The notes below the pieces were generated by a model. The model was not told where the DNA came from, ran no database searches, and was given only the letters and a program-made list of their open reading frames with translations. A program made the translations under genes and the position numbers. 64,000 nucleotides of DNA from Methanomassiliicoccus sp. (GTDB lineage Archaea; Thermoplasmatota; Thermoplasmata; Methanomassiliicoccales; Methanomassiliicoccaceae), in NCBI GenBank assembly GCA_033485155.1, contig JAWQJJ010000007.1:1-64000 (forward strand), given 5' to 3'. Positions 17,922 to 27,305 of this stretch are shown here, one piece after another. Numbering within the stretch: position 1 is the stretch's first letter; every line of letters starts with the position of its first letter.

Positions 17922-19999
17922 GCAGGGCGGAGGAGGGAGGCGAAGGTCTCGGGATCGGCCGTCTCCTGCAGGCAGGCCTGCTCGGTGCAGAGGTGGGCCA
18001 CCGCCCTGCCCTCATGCATACCTTGTCCCTGGGCGAGGGGGGAAATCCTTCCCAACCGCTCGCCCGGCGGTCCGGGCTCGTTGAGCAGTACGACCTTGTT
18101 GGGCACGAAGCGAGGCGCCAGGGCTTTGAAGAACAAAGTGGTGTCGGGCGAACCTCCATGACCGGAGATGACGATGGAGTACGACGGCCCCACCCGGAAA
18201 TCGATGGCGTTCATCAGCTGGGCATGGTTCTCCGGAGAGCCGAACACCGCGCCGGACAGGGCGCTTACGGCGGCGTCTGCTTTCTCCAATAGGTCCGGCT
18301 CTTCGGTGATGCGGTACAGTGTCAGAAGGTCGAGTATGGCGATGGAGTTGCCGGAGGGGAGCGCCCCATCATAGACGTCCTTGAGCCTGGGCATCCGTTC
18401 GTCCGAAGCCTCCGCCTGGAAGAACCCGCCCTCCTTGCGGTCCCAGAACCGGGCGATCATCTGCTCGGTGATGATGATCGCCTCCTCCAGCCACCTGAGG
18501 TCCTGGTCCGCCTGGAACAGCTCGAGGAGCCCCCAAGCCATGAATGCGTGGTCGTCGAGGAAACCAGGCACCGGGGCCGCTCCGTCCCGGTACATGTGCA
18601 GCAGGACCCCGTCCGAGGAGCGCATGCGGTCGAGGACCAGCTCGGCCGCCCTCCTCGCCGCCTGCAGATAACGCTCTTCATCAAATGCCGCCGCCCCCCG
18701 GGCCATGGCCGCGATCATCAGGCCGTTCCAGTCGGCCAAGACCTTGTCATCCAGTCCCGGACGGGATCTCTTCTCCCGTGCGGACAGGAGCTTGCTGCGG
18801 ATGGCGAGATACAGGGGATCGGAGCGGCCCTCGGGAGAGGCGAGGCGCAGCACGTTCCGGCCTCCTAGCTCCCCCCATAGGCCCTCCCTGACGTTCCCCT
18901 CCTGGCTCAGGCCGAACAGGCGGTGTGCCGCCGACAGCGCCGGGGGATCGAGGACGGCGGCGGCCTGCCCCTCCGTCCAGAAATAGAACCTGCCCTCCTC
19001 GCCCTCGCTATCGGCGTCCTCCGCCGAACAGAATCCCCCCTCCGGAGAGGTGAGGCGGTCGAGGACATAGTCGAGCACCTCACGGGCGGTACTGGCATGG
19101 TCTTCCTTCCCTGTCGCCTGCCACCCCTCGATGTACGCTATGGCCAGCAAGGCCTGGTCGTACAGCATCTTCTCAAAGTGGGGGACCAGCCAGGCCTGGT
19201 CAGTGGAATAGCGGTGGAACCCGCCTCCCAGTTGATCGTACATCCCCCCGTTCCTCATGGCCTCCAGGGTACGGTCGGCCATCCATAGAGCCTTGGGATC
19301 ACTGGTGCGGTTCCAGTAGCGCAACAGGAAGGTCAGACGGTGAGGGGTGGGGAACTTGGGAGCCCGGCCGAAACCGCCGTAGCGCTCATCAAATGCTTCC
19401 ATCAGGTTCTGGAAAGTGGCCATCAGGTTCTCTTCGCCCATGCTGCCCCCTGCGGTGCTTCCCCCGGCCTCCCTCATGGCCTCCAGCACCCTGGCCGATG
19501 ATTCCTCCAGCTCCTCCCGACGGGTCTGCCAGAACTCGGCAATGGTCGGGAGCAGGACGGTGAGGCCAGTCATGCTCATCTTGCTGTCCTTGGGCAGGTA
19601 GGTGGCGGCGAAGAATGGCCTGAGGTCGGGAGTCAGGATGACGGTGAGGGGCCAGCCTCCTCCGCCTGACAACAGCTGAGCGGCGGTCATGTAGGTCGAA
19701 TCGACGTCCGGCCTCTCCTCGCGGTCGACCTTGATCGAAACAAAGCTGTCGTTGAGTAGCTTGGCCACTTCCTCGTCCTCGAAGGACTCCTTTTCCATGA
19801 CGTGGCACCAGTGGCAGGAGGAATAGCCGATCGACAGGAAGATCGGCCGGTCGAGCTCGCGGGCACGCTGGAACGCCTCGTTCCCCCAGGGATACCAGTC
19901 GACCGGGTTGTTGGCGTGCTGCCGGAGGTAGGGGCTCTTCTCTCCGATCAGGTGGTTCGGGCCTCTATCGGTAGCGGTGGGAGCTTCCATGAGTGACAT
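17918..19999 (-). CDS. YyaL/SSP411-type thioredoxin-domain protein (DUF255)
   Basis: This 693-residue cytosolic protein has an N-terminal thioredoxin-like DUF255 domain (about 10-175) with the CxxC site SSCHWCHVM (C62, C65), the [15 protein letters not shown] opening and [10 protein letters not shown]. An alpha/alpha-barrel of the N-acylglucosamine 2-epimerase/glycosidase type fills the rest, with the [12 protein letters not shown] motif. Homologues occur from bacteria to human SPATA20, but the reaction is not established. The length is normal. A TATA-like element (about 20046-20055) precedes it on the minus strand. Confidence 0.92.
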   Translation of the reverse strand: MSLMEAPTATDRGPNHLIGEKSPYLRQHANNPVDWYPWGNEAFQRARELDRPIFLSIGYSSCHWCHVMEKESFEDEEVAKLLNDSFVSIKVDREERPDVDSTYMTAAQLLSGGGGWPLTVILTPDLRPFFAATYLPKDSKMSMTGLTVLLPTIAEFWQTRREELEESSARVLEAMREAGGSTAGGSMGEENLMATFQNLMEAFDERYGGFGRAPKFPTPHRLTFLLRYWNRTSDPKALWMADRTLEAMRNGGMYDQLGGGFHRYSTDQAWLVPHFEKMLYDQALLAIAYIEGWQATGKEDHASTAREVLDYVLDRLTSPEGGFCSAEDADSEGEEGRFYFWTEGQAAAVLDPPALSAAHRLFGLSQEGNVREGLWGELGGRNVLRLASPEGRSDPLYLAIRSKLLSAREKRSRPGLDDKVLADWNGLMIAAMARGAAAFDEERYLQAARRAAELVLDRMRSSDGVLLHMYRDGAAPVPGFLDDHAFMAWGLLELFQADQDLRWLEEAIIITEQMIARFWDRKEGGFFQAEASDERMPRLKDVYDGALPSGNSIAILDLLTLYRITEEPDLLEKADAAVSALSGAVFGSPENHAQLMNAIDFRVGPSYSIVISGHGGSPDTTLFFKALAPRFVPNKVVLLNEPGPPGERLGRISPLAQGQGMHEGRAVAHLCTEQACLQETADPETFASLLRPA

Positions 20000-20242
20000 A
20001 TTGCCGCTTCAGGTAGGTAAAGGCCGATGCCCGACGGCGGCGATGAAAAATATAGTTGGGGGCGGCCGCGAAAGCATGCGGTCCTCCCCCGGTTTCTCCT
20101 CCTCTCTCGTGAACTGGGAGGGTAAGCCTCCCTGCCCACATCTCTCCTCAGTCCACTATTTTTTGCAGGTATATATAACTGTATCCGACGGTTGTAAAAG
20201 AAAAGGGAAATGGGTGGGTAAGGGGTTTGGATAAGGCCGCTT
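20000..20242. other. Intergenic region with promoter and terminator signals
   Basis: About 240 bases lie between two minus-strand genes. It holds the terminator-like tract of the upstream gltB-like gene (20196-20228) and TATA-like runs at about 20046-20055 and 20170-20177. No coding frame is convincing. Confidence 0.4.
20196..20228 (-). terminator. AAACCCCTT-type terminator after the glutamate-synthase-like gene
   Basis: On the minus strand AAACCCCTT (20228-20220) is followed by a pyrimidine tract ending in CCCTTTTCTTTT, 15 bases after the stop codon. The same signature follows several other genes in the window. Confidence 0.5.
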
Positions 20243-21853
20243 TCAATCCCGGAGGATGTCGGCCATGGTCCGATCGGCCATCTGGTCGAAGGTCTCGATG
20301 CCGGTGACCTTGCTGGCATACTCGGTGAGGGCGGCAATGTCATCCCTCTTCAGTAGCTCCAGTTTGAACTTGCGGGTACCGGCCATGAGCTGCTTCAGCC
20401 CCTCACCAATGCGGTCCTCCATGTAGGTGTTCAAGCCGACGGCGCCCCATGGAATGCTCTTGCCGAGCTTCTGACCGGGGAACTTCCTCTGCAGCTCCGA
20501 GGCCTTGACGAAGAAGGTCGCGGGGTCATGGGTGTACTGGTCGGAGAAGGACTTGGGGAGCTTGTGGGTGTCCGCCAGCCGGGCGAAGTATTCCGACTTC
20601 ATGACTGCCAGGATCGGGGCCCGAGCCATGCCGATGGCCTTGATCAGGGGGCCGTCGCCCAGATTGCTCATGGCGATGGACTTGTAGATCTGGCTCTCGT
20701 TGGTGTATCCGCCAGCGAAAACGAGGTCCGGCACGAACCGACCCTGGGCCTTGAGAATCTTGGCGCACGCCAGAACCTGAGCTTCAAGGTGCACGGTAGG
20801 GGTGGACATCTCGTTCATCATCGGCACCGGAGACATGCCCGTGCCGCCGCCGGCTCCGTCGAAGGTCAACATATCGACCCTGGCCTCGGAAGCCGCCTTC
20901 ATGGTGAAGGCCACGACTTCGGGGCGATAGGCACCGGTCTTCAGGAACACGTACTTGGCACCGCTGCCCCTCAGAGCCTCCACATCCTCGACGAAGGACT
21001 TGTGGTCCGGGAAGCCGACCCTGCTGTGCCGCTCGAAGGTGCGGAAGGCCCCGGCCTTGAACGCTGCCTGGACCGAGGGATCCTCGGGGTCCGGTAGAAC
21101 AAGATAGCCGCGCTTCTTAAGCTCCAGGGCCCGCTCGATGGTGGACAGCCTGACCTCGCCGCCGATGGCCTTGGCACCCTGGCCCCACTTGCGCTCGATG
21201 ATGTTGACCTCGAGCTTGGAGAGGGCGTACTGGTCGACTCCCGCGCGGGTGTCCTCCACGTTGGTCTGGATCGCAATGTCACCGTACTTGCCGTCCCACA
21301 GGGCGCGGAACGAGGAGACCCTGAACTCCAGGTCAGGCGACCTGACGACCCTCCCATTGGAGTAGGTGGAGTCGGGGTCCATGCCGCAGACGTTCTCGCC
21401 GACGGTCTCGATGATACCAGAGAGGGCCGAGCCCTTGGCCAGCCCATCCCAGTTCCTCTTGGCCACATCGGTGGACCCCAGTCCAGGGATGACCAGGGGG
21501 ACCTTGAGCCTGATGGGCTTCTTGCTATGGCTGGCCACCGTGGTAGTCACATCAGCGTTCTCGAAGAAGGCCATGTCAGGGTTGGCTTCTATGCCATAAG
21601 CCCCAATGAGCTCGGCCAGGATCTGGAAGTGGGACCAGTCCAGGTGGAAATTCTTGTTGGAGGCGGCGGTGCTCTGACCAAAATACTCGGTGCTGGGGTA
21701 CAGGACCTCCCTCCCACGGAAAGCGGACTTGCCGACCTCGCAGACCGCTGGGCATTCTTCGACGCACAGAGGGCACATGCCCGATACCGGGCTGATGTCC
21801 TCCACTCTCGTTCTAGTTCCGGTTGTAGACCTTGCATTCTCGATCGATATCAT
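20243..21853 (-). CDS. FMN-binding glutamate-synthase-like protein
   Basis: This 536-residue protein is of the FMN-binding, central glutamate synthase domain family. It lacks the glutaminase domain and the NADPH-binding small subunit of full-length enzymes. The FMN barrel is marked by TFDGAGGGTGMSPVPMM and GGYTNESQIYK. The N-terminus carries a four-cysteine motif, C-x2-C-x3-C-x3-C (C27, C30, C34, C38; CPLCVEECPAVCEVG), probably for an Fe-S cluster. Stand-alone proteins of this kind are common in methanogens and may make glutamate with a ferredoxin partner or act on another substrate. A TATA (ttatttatatag on the minus strand, about 21955) lies about 100 bases upstream. Confidence 0.88.
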   Translation of the reverse strand: MISIENARSTTGTRTRVEDISPVSGMCPLCVEECPAVCEVGKSAFRGREVLYPSTEYFGQSTAASNKNFHLDWSHFQILAELIGAYGIEANPDMAFFENADVTTTVASHSKKPIRLKVPLVIPGLGSTDVAKRNWDGLAKGSALSGIIETVGENVCGMDPDSTYSNGRVVRSPDLEFRVSSFRALWDGKYGDIAIQTNVEDTRAGVDQYALSKLEVNIIERKWGQGAKAIGGEVRLSTIERALELKKRGYLVLPDPEDPSVQAAFKAGAFRTFERHSRVGFPDHKSFVEDVEALRGSGAKYVFLKTGAYRPEVVAFTMKAASEARVDMLTFDGAGGGTGMSPVPMMNEMSTPTVHLEAQVLACAKILKAQGRFVPDLVFAGGYTNESQIYKSIAMSNLGDGPLIKAIGMARAPILAVMKSEYFARLADTHKLPKSFSDQYTHDPATFFVKASELQRKFPGQKLGKSIPWGAVGLNTYMEDRIGEGLKQLMAGTRKFKLELLKRDDIAALTEYASKVTGIETFDQMADRTMADILRD

Positions 21854-22225
21854 AGCTTCATCCTCGAATCGGAAAAATCCGTGATTTTGCTATGCCCGGG
21901 GGAATGCCCGCCGAATAAATAACCGTTGTCCTACTGGCTTACTATTTTTTTGTCTATATAAATAACCTGATTATTGCCATTTGTCAACGGTTCTGACGAC
22001 GCATTATATGAAAGAGGGTGACCATTCTACGGTCCTAGACAAACGCTCTAATTTGGACAATTAGACATACCGTTGCATATCATTGGAATCGATGGAGATA
22101 TGGTCAAGCATTGAAAGATATGTATACGAATGACGAGCTCGGAAGGCTTCAGATCTGGGAAAAGCTAAAACAAGGTTTTTACCACCGGACGCGATGCGTG
22201 CCCCCACTCATCGAGGGGCAGGTCC
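21854..22225. promoter_or_regulatory. Divergent promoter region with an inverted repeat
   Basis: About 370 AT-rich bases lie between the divergent glutamate-synthase-like and ABC genes. A minus-strand TATA is visible near 21955. TCTAATT-TGGAC-AATTAGA (22047-22065) is a perfect dyad with 7-base arms that could bind a dimeric regulator. No coding frame is convincing. Confidence 0.45.
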
Positions 22226-23155
22226 ATGAAGGTCATCGAGCTCGAGGATCTTAGCAAGTCGTTCGGCGGGCGTCAGGTGCTAGCTAACGTCACCTTCAGC
22301 GTGGAACGCGGAGAAGTCTTCGGTTATCTCGGCCCCAACGGGGCGGGGAAGACCACCACTATGAGGATCCTGCTGGGCCTCCTCAGGCCGACGGCCGGAC
22401 GGGCGCTGGTCCGGGGGGCAGACCTCTCTCTGGACAACGCCGCCCGCGGTTCCGTCGGCGTGCTGATGGAAAACGACGGCCTCTATGACCGCATCTCCGC
22501 GTGGCAGAACCTGGATTACTATGGAAAGCTCTATGGGGTGCAGGACCGGGACAGGCGCATATCCGAACTTCTCCACGCTTTCGGACTCGCGGACCGCCGC
22601 AACGACAGGGTCTTCAACTTCTCCAAGGGCATGAGGCGAAAGCTGGGTATCGCCAGGGCCATCATACACGATCCGGACATCCTGATGCTCGACGAGCCGA
22701 CCTCTGGCCTGGACCCAGAGGCCCAGAAGATGGTCAGGGATGTGCTCAAGGACCTTTCCCGTCGCGAGGGTATGACCGTGCTGCTAAGCTCCCACAACCT
22801 CGACGAGGTGGAGAAGATGTGCTCGAGAGTGGCGGTCATCAAGAGCGGGATGCTGAGAGCCTGTGACAGCGTGGAGAACTTGAGGGGAGGTCGAGGCGGG
22901 CACAACCTGACGATCACCCTTTCCAAGGAGCAGGATGCCCAGACTGCTATGGATCTGATCAAGAAATCGCCCACCGTGACCGCGGCCCGGGCTGATGGCG
23001 CCCGCATAAGCGTCGATCACCTCGAGGACAGCGCTTCCCCCCTGCTGAGCTCACTGGTCCGCGCGGGCATCGGGGTGGAGGAGGTCCATAAGGCCTCGAG
23101 ATCCCTTGAGGACGTATACATCGACCTGGTGAGGGAGCAGGAGGAAGTGGCATGA
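22226..23155 (+). CDS. ABC-2 type transporter ATP-binding protein
   Basis: This 309-residue ATPase powers an exporter of the CcmA/NatA-like group. Walker A is GPNGAGKTT (36-44), the signature region is NFSKGMRRKLGIARA, Walker B is ILMLDEPTSGLDP and an H-loop SSHNLDEVE follows. A C-terminal extension of about 90 residues (after 215) is typical of DrrA/NatA ATPases. Its TGA overlaps the permease start (ATGA), so the two are translationally coupled. The substrate is unknown; drug, sodium or lipid export are the usual roles. Confidence 0.93.
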   Translation: MKVIELEDLSKSFGGRQVLANVTFSVERGEVFGYLGPNGAGKTTTMRILLGLLRPTAGRALVRGADLSLDNAARGSVGVLMENDGLYDRISAWQNLDYYGKLYGVQDRDRRISELLHAFGLADRRNDRVFNFSKGMRRKLGIARAIIHDPDILMLDEPTSGLDPEAQKMVRDVLKDLSRREGMTVLLSSHNLDEVEKMCSRVAVIKSGMLRACDSVENLRGGRGGHNLTITLSKEQDAQTAMDLIKKSPTVTAARADGARISVDHLEDSASPLLSSLVRAGIGVEEVHKASRSLEDVYIDLVREQEEVA

Positions 23156-23865
23156 ACTTCGATCAGATTAGCATCGTGACCAGGAAGGAGCTCAAGGAGC
23201 TGGCCACTAACAAGGGAACTTGGATCTCGGCCCTGGTGTTCGGCCTGCTGTTCACCATGACCAGCCTGAGCACGGTGATGGCCGACGCCGAGCAGGATGG
23301 GGTTGCCTCCATTGACTGGCCGGTGATCTACCTATCCATGTTCGTGGGCGTCTTCGCCGGCTTCGTCATATGCGGGACGGTCTTCTTCCGAGAGAAGCAG
23401 AGCGGGGTCATCGAGACCCTTCTTTGCACCCCCCTGGACCTGAGGACCATCTGGCTGGGCAAGGTCCTGGGGGTAGCGCTGCCATCTTACCTCCTGGGGC
23501 TGCTGTCAGCAGGAGTGCTGGCCGTGCTCTCCTTCGCCTCCGTTGGGGCGGTTGCCATGCCCTCCCTTCTGACCGTCTTCCATCTGGCCGTCGTAGCCCC
23601 GCTGTTCATAGCCTCGGCCATCGGTCTGGTGGGCTACGTCCAGCTGGCAATGGGAATGCGGGAGAACAGGATCATCAGCATGGGTGTCTTTTTCCTCCTC
23701 ATCGCCGGGCTGTCGGTGTCCTCGGGCCTTGTCCAGGAGAACGGCGCCCTGGTCACCCAGATAGTCCTCGCTCTCCTGGTCGGAGGGGCCCTGCTGTTCG
23801 TCCTCTCCTTCGTACTATCGAACCGCCTCGACAAGGAGAAGATAGTGACGTCCATACCAGACTGA
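23152..23865 (+). CDS. ABC-2 type transporter permease
   Basis: This 237-residue permease has six hydrophobic segments. The typical ABC-2 pattern FFREKQSGVIETLLCTPLDLRTIWLGKVLG, between helices 2 and 3, includes the EK...G-x2-E-x2-L coupling motif. It starts in the ATGA overlap with the ATPase gene after GGAGG. With the ATPase it should form a two-gene exporter, probably as a dimer of each subunit. Confidence 0.9.
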   Translation: MNFDQISIVTRKELKELATNKGTWISALVFGLLFTMTSLSTVMADAEQDGVASIDWPVIYLSMFVGVFAGFVICGTVFFREKQSGVIETLLCTPLDLRTIWLGKVLGVALPSYLLGLLSAGVLAVLSFASVGAVAMPSLLTVFHLAVVAPLFIASAIGLVGYVQLAMGMRENRIISMGVFFLLIAGLSVSSGLVQENGALVTQIVLALLVGGALLFVLSFVLSNRLDKEKIVTSIPD

Positions 23866-23919
23866 AAATCCAGGAGGCAATTATTAATTATCTAGGATGA
23901 TTACCTGAACTGGATACCA

Positions 23920-24198
23920 ATGGTAGACATCAAGGAGGAAGACGGAAAGAGCACGACGGTGCTCGTCATAGAGACCATCGCGGCCCTGATGACGGCGGCG
24001 TTCGGTTTCGTGGCCGCTCTGGCGTGGAACACGGCGATACAGACCGCCCTGGCCCAGGTGTTCACGAACCCCGACGACCCGACCGGCATGTTCGTTTACG
24101 CGATCATCATCACCATCATCGCGGTCATCGCCATCGTCCTCATCGGACGGGTCCTGGCCAAGTATAAAGCGATGAACGGGAAGAGCCGCGCGAAGTAG
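23920..24198 (+). CDS. DUF5654 family small membrane protein
   Basis: This 92-residue protein has a polar N-terminus, two membrane helices (about 17-43 and 58-80) with the family hallmark ALAWNTAIQ at the end of the first, and a basic tail. It is common in archaea and of unknown role. A TATA-like ttattaatta lies about 30-35 bases before the ATG. An AAACCCCTT terminator-like tract follows its stop. Confidence 0.8.
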   Translation: MVDIKEEDGKSTTVLVIETIAALMTAAFGFVAALAWNTAIQTALAQVFTNPDDPTGMFVYAIIITIIAVIAIVLIGRVLAKYKAMNGKSRAK

Positions 24199-24211
24199 CC
24201 GGGATGAACAT

Positions 24212-24232
24212 AAACCCCTTCCCATTCTTGTT
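24212..24232 (+). terminator. AAACCCCTT-type terminator after the DUF5654 gene
   Basis: AAACCCCTT followed by a pyrimidine-rich stretch (cccattcttgttcc) begins 13 bases after the stop codon. It is one of several copies of this signature in the window. Confidence 0.4.
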
Positions 24233-24292
24233 CCGCACTGACAAAAGGGTTATAGTAAGCGTGCTGGATAGGGGCCCGTTCCGGTGCTCACC

Positions 24293-25255
24293 ATGGAAGA
24301 AAACCTTGAGCTAACCACCTGGCAGAAGGTCAAAGAGGTCCTTAGGATCGCCTATACCCTGCCATTCGTCCTGGCCTCGGTGGTGGGAGTGGTCTTCGCC
24401 CTGACCGTCAGGCAGGAGGCGCTAATCTCCATCCTTATCCCGCTCACCGTCCTATTCCTGGCACTCTTCGTCAACTTCTCCAACGATTATTTCGATCACA
24501 GGAGCGGCGTGGACAAGCTCCGGTTCAGCTACTACGAGGACGAGGCCTTGCGCGCGGAGATCGCCCAGCTCTTCAATCAGAAAGTATTCTGGTCCGGCAA
24601 CGCCCTCGATAGGGGGATCATCACCGAGGCCCAGGGAAAGGTCCTCATGACCATCCTGGCCATCGGGGCGGTCCTCCTCGCCATCCCCATCATCCTCTAT
24701 GCCGGGTGGCTGGCTGTGGCCCTCGGCCTGGTCGGTCTGGCCCTGGCGTTCTTCTATACCGCCCCCCCGATCAACCTGGGGGCACGCGGGCTAGGGGAGA
24801 TCGATGTGCTTGTGTCGTTCGCCATGATGGCCTTCTTCTCCTACTTCGTCATAGCCCAGACCTTCAGCTGGCCGATGCTCTTCCTATCTTTGGCCATCGG
24901 GCTGGGGGCGATGCTCATGCGGCTATCGGACGAGGCACCGGGATATCCATCGCACGTGGCCAAGGGAGAGAAGAACCTGCTGGTGAGGTTCGGTCTCGAC
25001 AACATCGGCCGCATCGAGGCGGCGCTCATCGCCGCCCTCTACCTCTGTGTCCTAAGCGCAGCGGTGCTCGAGCCGTTCCTGGTTATCCTGTTCCTCGTCC
25101 TTCCGCTTCCTATCAGGGCGCTCAGGATCCTGAGGACCGACAGCTCTCGCATCAGGCTGTGGAAGCCGATACCTCTATTTCTCAAGCAGACTGTGGGCCT
25201 CGAGGTCCTGGCGATCATCGCTTTGATAGCGCGAATCGCCTGGACATCTTTGTGA
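24293..25255 (+). CDS. UbiA-family prenyltransferase
   Basis: This polytopic protein (320 residues from this ATG; an in-frame GTG at 24284 is an alternative) has about eight or nine helices. The first aspartate-rich motif NDYFDHRSGVD (N64-D74) binds Mg-prenyl diphosphate. The second motif is weak (DEAPGYPSHVAKGEKN region), so the acceptor is unclear. UbiA enzymes attach prenyl chains to quinone precursors, heme or, in archaea, to lipid glycerol ethers. A TATA-like ttatagta sits at 24250-24257, placing the start of the message just before either codon. Its last 41 bases overlap the convergent radical SAM gene. Confidence 0.88.
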   Translation: MEENLELTTWQKVKEVLRIAYTLPFVLASVVGVVFALTVRQEALISILIPLTVLFLALFVNFSNDYFDHRSGVDKLRFSYYEDEALRAEIAQLFNQKVFWSGNALDRGIITEAQGKVLMTILAIGAVLLAIPIILYAGWLAVALGLVGLALAFFYTAPPINLGARGLGEIDVLVSFAMMAFFSYFVIAQTFSWPMLFLSLAIGLGAMLMRLSDEAPGYPSHVAKGEKNLLVRFGLDNIGRIEAALIAALYLCVLSAAVLEPFLVILFLVLPLPIRALRILRTDSSRIRLWKPIPLFLKQTVGLEVLAIIALIARIAWTSL

Positions 25256-26144
25256 TGGTCTCGACATTCCCTGCGAGGATGAGACGGTACTCGCGCACCG
25301 CATCGAAGCCGCATTGTCTGCACGACTCCGTTCCCTGCATGGGACAACCGGAGTGCTTCGAGCCGTCGGGCATGGTGAACGATGAGACCCAATAAGGGCA
25401 CTTGGCCGAGTAGTCCTCAATGAGCATCTCCTTCAGGGCCCGCTCGGTGTTTAGGATCGGCAGCTTCTCCTTACGCCACTGGAGGGCATCGCTGACCACC
25501 TGTTCCTTCTCTTCGTACGATAGCGCGATATCGTAGGGCGGGGGTGTGAGGAAGTTAAGCATAAGGCCTCGGATGTGAGGGTTCGCCTTCACCACCTCTG
25601 CGGTCTCCTTGACCTTATCGAGGTTCGGCCGCATGACCACCATGTTGGCGAAGATGTTGGGATGGTCGGTCATCTCTAGGTTGGTCATGAGCTTGTCGTA
25701 GACCCCCGCCCCTCGGATGCTGTCGTGGACCTTCCGGGGCCCGTCCAGGCTTATGGAGAGAACATCGCTCTCCTCGAAGATCCTTCCTGTCCCGTTGGTG
25801 GTGTACCCGATCACATAGTAACCGATGCGCCTCCCCTCGGCGATGAGGTCCCCAAGGCCCTTGTCCCCGTCCCTCCATATGGTCGGTTCCCCGCCTTCGA
25901 AGAACAGTATTTTCGCCCCCCGATGATATTCCGCCCGCATCTCCCTGGAGGCAGCGGTGAAGGTTATCGAGCTCCCCTCCGGCAGCTTGTCTCCGTTGGC
26001 GGCGATGGAGCAGTGCTGACAGCGGAGATTGCATCCATAATGGATGATCATGGTGTTGACCAGCGGCCGCTTGATGCCAAGCTTGGAGCGCAGGAACCAG
26101 CTGGCATAGTAAGAATACTGGCGTAGGGAGCTCGCCGGGGACAT
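25215..26144 (-). CDS. Radical SAM enzyme (HpnH-like)
   Basis: This 309-residue protein has the radical SAM cluster motif C-x3-C-x2-C (C38, C42, C45; GCNLRCQHCS), a GGEPT SAM-binding motif (FFEGGEPTIW) and ISLDGP. A second cysteine group lies near the C-terminus (C249, C267, C275, C278), perhaps an auxiliary Fe-S cluster or zinc site. The start at 26144 follows a TATA (26167-26174) at leaderless distance; the longer frame to 26387 runs over another gene. It resembles the HpnH/COG0535-type enzymes, but the substrate is unknown. The convergent UbiA neighbour hints at lipid or quinone chemistry. Confidence 0.87.
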   Translation of the reverse strand: MSPASSLRQYSYYASWFLRSKLGIKRPLVNTMIIHYGCNLRCQHCSIAANGDKLPEGSSITFTAASREMRAEYHRGAKILFFEGGEPTIWRDGDKGLGDLIAEGRRIGYYVIGYTTNGTGRIFEESDVLSISLDGPRKVHDSIRGAGVYDKLMTNLEMTDHPNIFANMVVMRPNLDKVKETAEVVKANPHIRGLMLNFLTPPPYDIALSYEEKEQVVSDALQWRKEKLPILNTERALKEMLIEDYSAKCPYWVSSFTMPDGSKHSGCPMQGTESCRQCGFDAVREYRLILAGNVETITKMSRRFALSKR

Positions 26145-26166
26145 GACCGATTGAACATTCCCGTCG

Positions 26167-26174
26167 TATATATG
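26167..26174 (-). promoter_or_regulatory. TATA box of the radical SAM gene
   Basis: CATATATA on the minus strand lies 23-30 bases before the ATG and directly after the stop of the upstream gene. It implies a leaderless transcript separate from that gene. Confidence 0.6.
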
Positions 26175-26175
26175 C

Positions 26176-27225
26176 TTAGTGAGCCAGACGCACCGATTGC
26201 CCCAACCCGAGGGCGAGCGCGCCGCTGGGAAGGAGCGCGGCAAGGATGGCAATGGCCGGCCCGACGATCCACCCTCCCCACAGCAAGAGACCAAGCGCAC
26301 CGATGGCCAACAGAGCCACCCTGGTCCGCATGGGCACGCCGTCGGGCGACCTGTCGCGGAGGGCGATCCTGCACGCTGCGATGCCAAGGGCTAGGACCGC
26401 GGCGGCGAAGATGATGGTCACCACCGCGACGACCTCCGACCCCGTCTGCGCGAGGGACCACAGCATCTGGTATAGGAGGGAAACACCGGACGCCGCCATG
26501 AGCAGGCCAGCAGAGGTGGCCATGATCCACAGCACATCCCGGGGACGATTCCGGCGGGATGCGATCAGCATAATGGCCAGCCCGACCAGGAAGGCGACCA
26601 CGGGAGGGGCGAGGACCGCAGCCAGGTCCTGCCCTTCCCACTGATAGATGGATATGGCGCTGAACGGGACGAGGAGCCACTCTTCGGCGGTAAAGCTCTC
26701 CCGCAAGCCGACCGCCAGTCCGTAGTTGCCGCCGGCGGCTCCATCGTACACCGCCAGGTAATAGTCGCCGTCCTGGGGCGCCTCCAGCGATAGCTCCCCC
26801 ATCTCATAGAATGCGCTGGGGGAGAACGGCTCATACTCCATCGCCGAAGGCTGCTCTCCGGTGACGACCTTGACCCCCACGCCGTCGGGCACCTGGAGGA
26901 AGGAAGGGGGTGAGCCCTCATCCTCGATACCCGGGCCCATGAGCGCCATCGAAGGCCGGAAACCCCGTTCAGTGGAGATCTGGGGCGCGGTGAGCGATAA
27001 CGTGATGTTCTCCCCTTGTTCCATCCGGAGCAGGTAGTAGTTCGCATCCCCGCCCTCCTGCAGCTGAGAGTAGAGGGCCCAGGACTTCGTGGGGTCTTCG
27101 ATCTCCGTTGCCTGGTCCAAGCCGTCGTTGCCCTGAGGGAACTCTGGGGCATGGGCCGAGATCGTGGCGGTCAGCGTAATGATCGAGATAAGGAGGACGA
27201 GGGCGGCGGCCGAACCTCGGGTCAT
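26176..27225 (-). CDS. Exported N-domain with multi-helix membrane region, unknown function
   Basis: This 349-residue protein has a cleavable-looking signal (1-24, ending SAHA), an extracellular beta-rich domain (about 25-180) resembling a PPC-type domain (GDANYYLLRMEQGENITLSL and DGDYYLAVYDGAAGGNYGLAV), then about five membrane helices (about 205-345). This is a sensor- or anchor-like layout, but no catalytic residues are visible. The ATG follows AAGGG. It sits between a GNAT gene and the radical SAM gene on the same strand. Confidence 0.75.
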   Translation of the reverse strand: MTRGSAAALVLLISIITLTATISAHAPEFPQGNDGLDQATEIEDPTKSWALYSQLQEGGDANYYLLRMEQGENITLSLTAPQISTERGFRPSMALMGPGIEDEGSPPSFLQVPDGVGVKVVTGEQPSAMEYEPFSPSAFYEMGELSLEAPQDGDYYLAVYDGAAGGNYGLAVGLRESFTAEEWLLVPFSAISIYQWEGQDLAAVLAPPVVAFLVGLAIMLIASRRNRPRDVLWIMATSAGLLMAASGVSLLYQMLWSLAQTGSEVVAVVTIIFAAAVLALGIAACRIALRDRSPDGVPMRTRVALLAIGALGLLLWGGWIVGPAIAILAALLPSGALALGLGQSVRLAH

Positions 27226-27305
27226 CCCTTGTCCATTTGCCCTCCCCTTTCAATAAACCTTCGCCCACCTGAGGGGGAGACGACCGGAGGTCCGGTCGAC
27301 GGGGG

